A stretch of 64,000 bases of DNA. Source: Pseudomonas sp. REP124. Lineage in GTDB: Bacteria > Pseudomonadota > Gammaproteobacteria > Pseudomonadales > Pseudomonadaceae. The notes under the pieces are model-generated. The model made no database searches, had not been told where the DNA came from, and saw nothing but the letters and a program-made list of their open reading frames with translations. Made by a program: the position numbers and the translations under genes. Where the stretch lies: the NCBI RefSeq assembly GCF_020164475.1, contig NZ_JAIQWX010000003.1:48685-112684 (forward strand), given 5' to 3'. Shown piece by piece: positions 16,290 to 24,100 of this stretch; position 1 is the stretch's first letter; every line of letters starts with the position of its first letter.

Positions 16290-16847
16290 ATGGATCGCCT
16301 TCCGACACTCTTCACCGATCGTCTTGTACTCACGCCCCTCCAACTGGAGGATGCCCCCATCATCCAGGACTTGTTCCCCCAATGGGAGGTAGTTCGCTAC
16401 CTGGATAGTCGCGTCCCATGGCCGTATCCAGAAGACGGAGCGCTGGTCTATGTGCGGGACATCGCCCTGCCTGCGATGGCAGCCGGTCGTGAATGGCATT
16501 GGATGATCCGCATGCGCAACGATGCCGAGTGCACCCTCGGTAGCATCAGTTTGTTTGAACAGCCTGGGAACAACAGAGGCTTCTGGCTTGCGCCGCAGTG
16601 GTGGGGAAAAGGCTATATGCGTGAAGCATGTCGGATCATCAACGCGTATTGGTTCGAGACATTGTCGCGTCCGGTCATGCAGGTTCCCAAAGCGGTTGCC
16701 AACCATGCGTCCCGCAGGGTCTCAGAGCATGAGGGCATGCGTCTGGTGGGTGTGCGAGAAGGTAATTTTGTCTGCGGGTTGATGCGCGTCGAGGTTTGGG
16801 AGATGACGCGTACGGAGTGGATTGGCAGATCTATGGCTGGCCATTAG
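16290..16847 (+). CDS. GNAT-family N-acetyltransferase (RimJ/RimL-like)
   Basis: 185 residues. LFTDRLVLTPLQLEDAPII is the typical start of Acetyltransf_3 (ribosomal-protein/other alanine acetyltransferase) proteins. It is followed by LGSISLFEQPG, GFWLAPQWWGKGYMREA (acetyl-CoA motif) and NHASRRVSEHEGMRLVG. The ATG at 16290 has AGGGA upstream; the longer frame from 16146 would translate a REP sequence. Substrate unknown. Confidence 0.82.
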   Translation: MDRLPTLFTDRLVLTPLQLEDAPIIQDLFPQWEVVRYLDSRVPWPYPEDGALVYVRDIALPAMAAGREWHWMIRMRNDAECTLGSISLFEQPGNNRGFWLAPQWWGKGYMREACRIINAYWFETLSRPVMQVPKAVANHASRRVSEHEGMRLVGVREGNFVCGLMRVEVWEMTRTEWIGRSMAGH

Positions 16848-16885
16848 TTTTATTGGCTCGGTCATTGGCCGCTATGTAGAAAAAT

Positions 16886-16933
16886 GAAAAAGGAGACAAA
16901 TTTACTTTGTAGAAAACAAATCTGTCCCCTTTC
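16886..16933. repeat. GGGGACAG-type inverted repeat, degenerate copy
   Basis: AAAAAGGAGACAAATTT is opposed by AAATCTGTCCCCTTT. Related copies lie at 18429, 37112, 37166, 38145, 39729 and 41582. This copy and that at 18429 bracket the two envelope genes between them. Confidence 0.75.
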
Positions 16934-16955
16934 CGATGGTCCCCTTCTCCGCAAA

Positions 16956-17642
16956 TTACGGCATGGAAATACTGTAACCCGCGAGTTTGGCCCTCTCCTT
17001 TTCTTTCACGTACTTCTTGTTGGCCATCTGCGAGAACTTCATGAAGTCGGCCTTGGCGTCGTCCCTGTCTCCCAAATGGTCGTACGCGATACCGCGTGCG
17101 TAGTAAGCCCAGGCATAGTCCGGCTGGCGCTGAAGGCCGGTGCTGAATGCTTCAGCGGCCTCTCGGTACTGACCCAGGTCCGTCAACGCGAGTCCCAGAT
17201 GATAGTAGGTTGGCATATGGAAGCCGGAGCCCTTCCCAGCTTCTCCCATCCCGTTGTCAAGGTTGTACTGCACGAGTTCAAGGGCTTTTTTCGGGTTGCC
17301 AGCGTCGCGATACATGGCACTCAAGTCCAGGTTGTCACGCGGATCAGGCTTGACCGCCAGCTGCATGGATTTTTCCTTGGCGGCCACGGCTTCCGGAAAG
17401 TGTTTGAGGTTGCTGAAAGCATCGGCCTGCACAGCGTAAATCGAACTCTGCAGCGATGCGGGAAGCGTATTTTTCTGCAGGCAAAGATCACCTTCCTGCA
17501 GCACCAGAGGATAGTTTTCGGCTTTGGAAGCCTTGAACTGATTTACGCAGTGGGCAAGGTTGGCTTTTTGCGGGTTCTGCATCCCTGCACAACCTGTAAG
17601 GATGACAGAGGAGGCAAACAGTACGGGCCAGCGAAAATTCAT
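16956..17642 (-). CDS. TPR-containing lipoprotein
   Basis: 228 residues. A lipoprotein signal with lipobox LTGC (Cys about 18), then helical repeats. Tetratricopeptide motifs are clear in AMYRDAGNPKKALELV, YYHLGLALTDLGQYREAAEAF and AWAYYARGIAYDHLGDRDDA. Start at ATG 17642, nine bases after AAGG; an ATG at 17651 lies directly on that SD. It is 14 bases after the upstream periplasmic protein gene, forming a two-gene operon. By type it is a periplasm-facing scaffold in the outer membrane. Confidence 0.8.
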   Translation of the reverse strand: MNFRWPVLFASSVILTGCAGMQNPQKANLAHCVNQFKASKAENYPLVLQEGDLCLQKNTLPASLQSSIYAVQADAFSNLKHFPEAVAAKEKSMQLAVKPDPRDNLDLSAMYRDAGNPKKALELVQYNLDNGMGEAGKGSGFHMPTYYHLGLALTDLGQYREAAEAFSTGLQRQPDYAWAYYARGIAYDHLGDRDDAKADFMKFSQMANKKYVKEKERAKLAGYSISMP

Positions 17643-17656
17643 GATGAGCATCCTTG

Positions 17657-18334
17657 TCAGTCGAGCAGATGAGCGTTGAGGTCAGGACGATAAACCTGCA
17701 AAAGAGGAGCAGTCACGGTGCCTTGTAGCGAGCAAAACACGGTGGTGTGTCCCGCAAGTGGCGTTGTCGTGCCGCCCTCCTCGACGATCAGCACGCGGTC
17801 TACGAAACCAAACGGCGTGGCGACGCCGGGACCGGTGAGATTCTCGGTGCGCCATTGGCCGATCGGGTCACCAACGCGGCGAATTTCGGCGCGGCTAATA
17901 GCGTTGCCCTGACTGAAAAAGCGTGCGCTATCGACGAACAGCGGTTTGAGTTTTGCCGCCACTTCTTGCGGCAAGCCATCGGCTACGAAACCCCAGAAGA
18001 GAAAATTGCCGACGTCTTTGATGGTTTGGGCCTGGTTGTAATAGCCGACCATACGCACGCCGTTAACGATCAGGGGCGTTTCGAACTGTTGGTAAGTGCC
18101 ACCTTCCTGCAGCGGACTCATGACGGTCGGTGCCTTGACCGAGCCATAATCACTCAAGCGCAGGGTCCCTGCCGGCAGACGTGCGTCGCGCAGGCTTTCG
18201 AAAAATTGCGCGTCGCAACGAGAGAACTCAGTCAGAAGTTGTTCGGGCGTGTTGATGGCTTGGGGTTGAGCCTGTACAGCGCTGGCGGCTGTGATGGCGA
18301 GCAAAGTAATACTGGAAAAAACTGAGCGGAGCAT
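17657..18334 (-). CDS. Exported protein of unknown function
   Basis: 225 residues with a Sec signal peptide (MLRSVFSSITLLAITAASAV, cleavage after QA). The mature part is mixed alpha/beta with two Cys (CDAQFF and VFCSLQG) that may form a disulphide. The phrase DVGNFLFWGFVADGLPQEV is distinctive, but I know of no family. It lies upstream of the TPR lipoprotein in one operon, so the two probably act together in the envelope. Confidence 0.7.
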   Translation of the reverse strand: MLRSVFSSITLLAITAASAVQAQPQAINTPEQLLTEFSRCDAQFFESLRDARLPAGTLRLSDYGSVKAPTVMSPLQEGGTYQQFETPLIVNGVRMVGYYNQAQTIKDVGNFLFWGFVADGLPQEVAAKLKPLFVDSARFFSQGNAISRAEIRRVGDPIGQWRTENLTGPGVATPFGFVDRVLIVEEGGTTTPLAGHTTVFCSLQGTVTAPLLQVYRPDLNAHLLD

Positions 18335-18428
18335 TTACGTCATCCATGAGGAGGGAACGAAGGATTTCGGCTTATCAGTCGCAATCTTTAATAAAGAAGG
18401 GCTTGCGAGAGAAGGCCTGAGTGCTGGC

Positions 18429-18475
18429 AAAAGGGGCACAGATTGATTTTCTGGACAATGAATCTGTCCCCTTTT
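18429..18475. repeat. GGGGACAG-type inverted repeat
   Basis: AAAAGGGGCACAGATT opposed by AATCTGTCCCCTTTT, spacer about 16. It differs from the 39729 copy by one inserted base in the left arm and by its loop. Confidence 0.8.
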
Positions 18476-18499
18476 AACGCCCGGAGCCGATCTTTCTCA

Positions 18500-19048
18500 T
18501 TACCGCGGAACAACAATCACCATCGGCGTGGGTGCCGCTGGAGGCATCATCATTCCCTCGCTTTTAACCACCGTCACACCGTGCTTCTTGATGGACTCAA
18601 AGACCTTTTGCGTCGCTGCCGAGTCGTTATAGCCACCGTCATCTATGACTACGGTCAGCGCGCTTTGACGGCGCGGCTCGATGAGTTGTACCTGATTGGT
18701 CCGGAAGTACGAGTCCATGGCAACCTTGTCCAGGGACGACAGATCAACTCGTAGAATTTCCGTGTACTTCAACGCCGATGCATTCCAGCCATAGACATTG
18801 ATCTGTTCCTGAGTCAGGGCAAAAACACAGAAGTGGTAACCACCGATAGTGGAGCCTGGAGTGGAAACGATTAACGTGCAGCGGCCATGCTGCATGATCG
18901 ATCCTTTGATATCTGGAAAGTCCTTCACGATCTCAGTCGGAAATTGCACTCGGTCGTAGTAGACCGTTGCCCTGTCTAACGGGGTCGTGTTGCAGCCGGA
19001 CAGAGTGACGGCTAACCCGACGGTCAAACTGGCAAGAAAATTACGCAC
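18500..19048 (-). CDS. Hypothetical lipoprotein
   Basis: 182 residues from a GTG with AGGAG seven bases upstream. Lipobox LSGC (Cys about 19). The C-terminal region has a conserved-looking IDDGGYNDSAATQKVF and a proline/valine tail. No family recognised. Monocistronic; the 237-base gap before the next gene (19049-19285) holds no feature I can support. Confidence 0.7.
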   Translation of the reverse strand: MRNFLASLTVGLAVTLSGCNTTPLDRATVYYDRVQFPTEIVKDFPDIKGSIMQHGRCTLIVSTPGSTIGGYHFCVFALTQEQINVYGWNASALKYTEILRVDLSSLDKVAMDSYFRTNQVQLIEPRRQSALTVVIDDGGYNDSAATQKVFESIKKHGVTVVKSEGMMMPPAAPTPMVIVVPR

Positions 19049-19285
19049 GGACTACTCCTGTGAGGTTGGTGGTGGGAAGGCGTGAGCCAAAGATCACCAA
19101 AATAACAGGATAAAGGCGAAACGCCACCACCGAAATCAGGCCATACGGATATTCGCTGTTTCAGGTCATAGCCCCCGAGAATCGTACAAATCCAGTGGCT
19201 CTCGTCAGGGCTGTTTTTGAACGTCCACTCACTGCCAAAACCGGAAATTTAGACTGTTCCCCCCTGAAACGGGCTGACACCTGCC

Positions 19286-20200
19286 TCACCCAACCACCGG
19301 CGCATGCTCAGCCATCAATTCAATCACCCAGTCGATAAACACCCGCACCTTGGCACTGACATGGCGATTCGGCGGAAACGCCAGATACATCGGCATCGGC
19401 GCCAACTGCCAGTCCTCAAACAGCGGCAGCAACTCGCCGCTGACCAGGTGCGGTTTGGCCATGTACTGCGGTAGCCAGAGCATGCCCAGGCCAGCCAGGC
19501 CGGCGGCAAGGTAGGCATTGCCGTCGTCGACCGTCAGTTGCGGGCGGCCGTGGGCCTCGATGCGCTCCTCACCTCGCTGCATCGTGTAGGGCAAGGTTTT
19601 GCCGGTACGAAACCAGAGGAAGCCGACGGTGTTGTGCCGGCCCTCCTCCAGTTCACGGGGATGCGCCGGCGTACCGAAACGCTGCAAATAGCCGGGCGCG
19701 GCATAGATGCCGAGTTTCAGATCGCCCACATGCCTGGCCACCAGGGATTGATCGGTGATCTCGCCGCCACGCAGCACGCAGTCGACGTTTTCACCAATGA
19801 TGTCGACGATGCGATCGCTCACGCCCAGGTTCAGCTGAATTTCCGGATAACGTGCAAAGAACTCCGGCAAGGCCGGTATCAGCAGCATGCGCGCAAATGG
19901 GCTGGGGACATCCACCCGCAGCCGCCCGCGCGGTGTCATCGACGCGCTGGACAAGCTGGTCTCGGCGTCTTCCATGTCGACCAGCAGCCGCGCGACGCGT
20001 TCGTAGTAGGCCGCGCCGTCGGCGGTGACATTGACCTTGCGTGTGGTGCGATTGAGCAGGCGCACGCGCAATCTGGCTTCCAGTTGCTGAACGAGCTGCG
20101 TCACGGTGGTCTTGCTCATGTGCAGGGTGGCTGCCGCTTTGGTGAAGCTACCCGTTTCCACCACCCGGGCAAACGCCTGCATTGCATCGAAACGGTCCAT
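19286..20200 (-). CDS. LysR-family transcriptional regulator
   Basis: 304 residues. HTH: MDRFDAMQAFARVVETGSF and MSKTTVTQLVQQLE. The effector domain has RGRLRVDVPSPFARMLLIP and NVDCVLRGG, typical of the large subgroup that includes DsdC/YafC-like regulators. ATG 20200 follows GAGAGG; the frame extending to 20401 overlaps the promoter and the divergent gene. Divergent from ridA-like, with an operator-like palindrome between. Confidence 0.85.
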   Translation of the reverse strand: MDRFDAMQAFARVVETGSFTKAAATLHMSKTTVTQLVQQLEARLRVRLLNRTTRKVNVTADGAAYYERVARLLVDMEDAETSLSSASMTPRGRLRVDVPSPFARMLLIPALPEFFARYPEIQLNLGVSDRIVDIIGENVDCVLRGGEITDQSLVARHVGDLKLGIYAAPGYLQRFGTPAHPRELEEGRHNTVGFLWFRTGKTLPYTMQRGEERIEAHGRPQLTVDDGNAYLAAGLAGLGMLWLPQYMAKPHLVSGELLPLFEDWQLAPMPMYLAFPPNRHVSAKVRVFIDWVIELMAEHAPVVG

Positions 20201-20224
20201 TTCACGCCTCTCTCGGGTCTGGAT

Positions 20225-20243
20225 TGTTTGGATTGTACAAACA
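20225..20243. promoter_or_regulatory. Candidate LysR operator between lysR and the RidA-family gene
   Basis: TGTTTG (20225-20230) and CAAACA (20238-20243) form a perfect inverted repeat with a 7-base spacer in the divergent intergenic region. This fits an interrupted dyad for a LysR regulator. It was seen by eye only. Confidence 0.45.
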
Positions 20244-20341
20244 GTCATGACCAGACCTGCCTGTTTATTGAGGTCGGCGGCCTTTTTTATAGTGGCTTCA
20301 CCGTAAACACCGGGCCGCGATGGCCCCGAAAGAGGTATGCC

Positions 20342-20740
20342 ATGACCAGCAAACGTGATGTCGTTTTCCCGCCTGACCGCCATGCGTTGTACGAGCTGCA
20401 CCGCTACTCGCCGGCGATTCGCTCCAACGGTTTTCTGTTCGTATCCGGACAGGTCGGCAGCCGCAAGGATGGCTCCGCCGAGCCGGACCTTGCGGCACAG
20501 GTTCGCTTGGCCTTTGCGAACCTCAACGCGATTTTGGCCGAGGCCGGCGGTAGTTTCGAGGATGTGGTCGACACGACGATCTTCATGGTCGACCCCGACT
20601 CGAAATTCGAAACCATCTGGGAAGTGGCGGCCGAGTATTGGGGCGAAGCGCCCTATCCGACGGTGACGGCGATCGGCGTGACCTGGCTGTCGGGCTTCGA
20701 TTTCGAGATCAAGGTGATCGCCAAACTACCGGGCCTGTAG
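20342..20740 (+). CDS. RidA (YjgF/UK114) family protein
   Basis: 132 residues. FVSGQVGSRKDGSAEPDLAA, QVRLAFANLNAILAEAGGS and the C-terminal phrase YPTVTAIGVTWLSGFDFEI are RidA features. Canonical RidA has an Arg in the strand near residue 105 that binds the enamine substrate; here that position reads TAIGVTWL and no Arg is present. This points to a non-deaminating Rid subfamily. The ATG at 20342 follows AAAGAGG. The stop codon TAG lies inside the first REP unit of the following cluster. Confidence 0.85.
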   Translation: MTSKRDVVFPPDRHALYELHRYSPAIRSNGFLFVSGQVGSRKDGSAEPDLAAQVRLAFANLNAILAEAGGSFEDVVDTTIFMVDPDSKFETIWEVAAEYWGEAPYPTVTAIGVTWLSGFDFEIKVIAKLPGL

Positions 20741-20945
20741 GAGCGAAGCTTGCTCGCGAAAGCGGTTCATCGGCCCCCATCGATGTTGACTGGCAGACCG
20801 TCTTCGCGGGCGAGCCTCGCTCCCACGCGGCAGATGCCAGTTCATGACCAATGTGGGAGCGGGCTTGCTCGCGAAGGCGTCGTGTCAGTCGACATCGTTG
20901 TCAGCTGATGAACCGCTTTCGCGAGCAAGCCCGCTCCCACAGGAG
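20736..20945. repeat. Cluster of four REP units (two inverted pairs)
   Basis: Units at 20736 (TGTAGGAGCGAAGCTTGCTC), about 20801 (inverted), about 20853 and about 20918 (inverted), all carrying the GGAGCG..CTTGCTCGCGAA core. The first overlaps the RidA stop codon. The 20741-21119 gap holds this cluster and the terminator at 21062, nothing else supported. Confidence 0.88.
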
Positions 20946-21061
20946 TCCGATGGACAGCGCGTTCTACAAGACGCCCATGGCCGGTCGCCTGCGGGGGGCG
21001 GGAGAAAACATTGATGCAAACCATCGAGCGTCAACAGACCACACGCGCATCAATGAAAGAT

Positions 21062-21091
21062 AGGGTGACGAGATAGCACGTCCGTCACCCT
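21062..21091 (-). terminator. Terminator hairpin behind the large histidine kinase
   Basis: AGGGTGACG and CGTCACCCT form a perfect 9-bp stem with a 12-base loop, 28 bases after the kinase stop on the minus strand. Confidence 0.65.
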
Positions 21092-21119
21092 TTGAACTCC
21101 GGCGAATTCCCTGTCAGTG

Positions 21120-24100
21120 CTATGAAAAGTGATGCCGTACCGGAAGCGTGAACTGGAAAATGGCTCCACGGGGCTGATTGGCACTCGCCCATAAGCGTCC
21201 GCCATGGGCCTCGACAATCGAGCGGCAGATCGACAAGCCCATGCCAAGGCCCGCGGCTTTGGTCGTGTAGAACGAGGTGAACACTTGGTCGGGGTTCTGC
21301 GTGGCAAAGCCCGGCCCCGAATCGCTGACGCTGATCAGCAAGTAGCCCTCCTCCCCCGGCACCGCACTGATCTGCAACTGGCGCTCGTTTTGCGGTGTAA
21401 CGCCCATCGCCTCAAGCGCGTTCATGATCAGATTGAGCAGCACCTGTTGCAACTCCACACGATCACCGACGATCAACTGCAAGCCATCGGTGAGTTGCGT
21501 CTGCAGCGTCACACCGTTCTTCATGATCTCGCTTCGGGTGAATTCGATCATTTCGCCAATGGCCACATTGATGTCCAGGGCACCGTTCTGCGGCGGTGCC
21601 TTGCGGATATGCCCGCGAATGCGCCCCAGCACATCGGCGGCGCGGTTGGCATCCTGGATCAGCCGGCCGAGCACCTGACGGACCTCGTCGAGCGCCGGTG
21701 GCTGAACGTTCAGCCAACGCTGCGCGGCATGGGCGTTGAGTATCGCGGCTGCAATCGGCTGGTTGACCTCGTGCGCGATCGATGCCACCAACTGCCCCAT
21801 GGTGGCGACGCGATTGGCGTGGGCCAGTTCGGTCTGCACCTCGCGATAGCGCCGCTCGCTTTCGCGGGCTTTCTCTTCTGCCTGCTTGCGCTCGGTCAGG
21901 TCCAGAACGAAGGCGACGCCTTCCTTGCGATCGCTTTCGAACATGGCTAGACCAACGATCGCCGGCAGCGTGCTGCCATCTTTCTTGAAATACGCCTTCT
22001 CCAAGGGTTGAGCATGGCCATTGCGCACCGCGTCCTGAACGTAACGATCGCTGAGTTCGCGATACTGCGGCACCGTCAGATCGCGCCAGCGCATCCTTCC
22101 TGAAACAAGGTCTTCGCGGGTGAAGCCCAACATACGCAGAAAGGCATCATTGGCCTCGACAATGTCACCATCAACATTCCACACCACGATGCCGATGATG
22201 TTGGCGTCCACCAGGCGCCGGATCTTCGATTCGCGCTCGGCGACCTCACGGTACAACCGGGCATTTTCCAGGGAAATGGCCGCCTGCGAAGCCACCAGTT
22301 TCAGCACCGCAATGCGGTTCGGGCTGAACACCCTGGCGCTCAGGTTGTTTTCCAGATACAGCGCCCCCACCAGCTTGGCCTGGGTCATCAATGGCAGGCA
22401 GAGAATCGAGCGGGCGCGCTGCTGTCGCACGTAAGGGTCGGCGGCGAACGGGGCTTCGCTCGTAGCGTCGCCCAGAACGATGCTCTCGCCAGTGCGCAAG
22501 ACCTGATAGAGAACGGACTCCGGCAACAGCTTGCTGCTGACGGCGGTATCGCGCAATTGCGTAGCGTTGCCGCCGGTGGTCACTTGCGCAACAACCCTGT
22601 GCTCGCCTGCGTCCGACAGGATCAACAGGCCGCGCTCGGCTCCGGCCTGTTCGATGGCGGTGAGCATGACCGTGTCGATCAGCTTTTCCAGAACGATTTC
22701 GCCCGACACTGCCTGGGAGACCTTGATCACGGTCGTCAGGTCGAGGTGTTCAACCGCCGTGGCCATGGTGGTAATCGGGCCGAGCGAAGACTCTTCGGTG
22801 CGCAGCGACGGATACTTCGCTTCCAGCTGGCGCACCTTGCCATCGGCGCCCCAGCGCAGATAACCGTAGCGCGCATCCTGCAGATAGACACAGGCAATTT
22901 TGCCAAGGCCACGCGCGGCGAAGAAGCGAGACGCCAGTTCATTGGCCAGCGCCTCGATCTGTGTGAAACCATCCTTCTGCGCCAGATTGATGGCTTGTTC
23001 ATACAGCAACTCGGCGTCCAGCACACGCCCTTCAACTCGGGCGATCTCGGCAGCGATCAACGCTGCCCGGCTGGCGAAATTCTCCGGACACTGTTGCGCC
23101 CAGCCCTGCAACCGCTGGTAATCGACGCCCATGGCGGCCAGATGCAGCGCATGCTCTTGCTCCGAGACGCCGTCGCACCAGGCTGACCGAACCAGCGCAT
23201 CATAAAAGTAGAACTCAGCTTCCTCGAAAAACGAGTGAGACGCCCAGAGCAAGCGCTGAGCCTGTGCAGCGGCTGTCATGGCCGCCGCGTAATTTTCGGC
23301 CATGTACTGCGCCTGTAATTTGCGCACCCAGTACCAGCACTCTGCCAGGGCCAGGTCCAGGCTGCTGGACAGATGGGCTTCGGTCTTGCTTTCGTTGAAC
23401 TGTTGATCGTCAAAGCAACCAAAGTATGACGTCTGGCCTCGAAGCATGCGGATCAGCGCGAACTGGGTTTCGATGAAATCGACAACCAGGCCGAAACGTA
23501 CCTTGATGGCATAGGCCAGACCGCGCTCAGCCTCGCCTTGTACATCGGACAATGGCGCGCCGGCGAACAGCGCGTCGGAAGTAAGGCTGTTGCCCGCATA
23601 GGCACCGTACGGCAAATCTCCGATCCGATTAGCGGCAGCAAACGAGCGGCGCAACAGATCGCGACACTGCGCCACTGGCCTCATCCAACGCGAAGTAAAA
23701 TTGGAGAAACACAGAAAGGTGCTCGGCTCGAATCGCGTCAATCCACGATGTTCGACCAGCTCGCAGCCCAGTTGCCCGAAGCGCAATCCCGCCTGATAGT
23801 CACCAAATCGCCGCCCGGCAACCCGAAACAGGTTGGCATAGTGCACACACGATGCATCGCAGTTACCGCGTTCGAGACTGAGGCTGACCGCCTTGCAAAT
23901 TGACAGGCACGCCAGGTTCGCGTCTGTCTGCAGAGCAGGGGGAAAGAGCTTGCCCAACGCGCTGACAGTCATCAGTGAGACGGCGTCGTCCATCAACGGT
24001 AAATCGACAAGCGCCTCGATTTGTCGATCGCCCAGCAGTGACCAGATGCGGTCGTACTCCTGGGACACTTCATTGTCGCTTGGGTGGGCTGACCACTCGA

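Noticed and set aside
16884..17672. 262-codon plus-strand frame over the TPR lipoprotein
   Set aside because: It begins inside a repeat and is antisense to a protein with lipobox and TPR motifs.
20736..20945. Possible CRISPR-like array of repeats
   Set aside because: The units alternate in orientation and vary in spacing; they are REP elements, and no cas gene is present.
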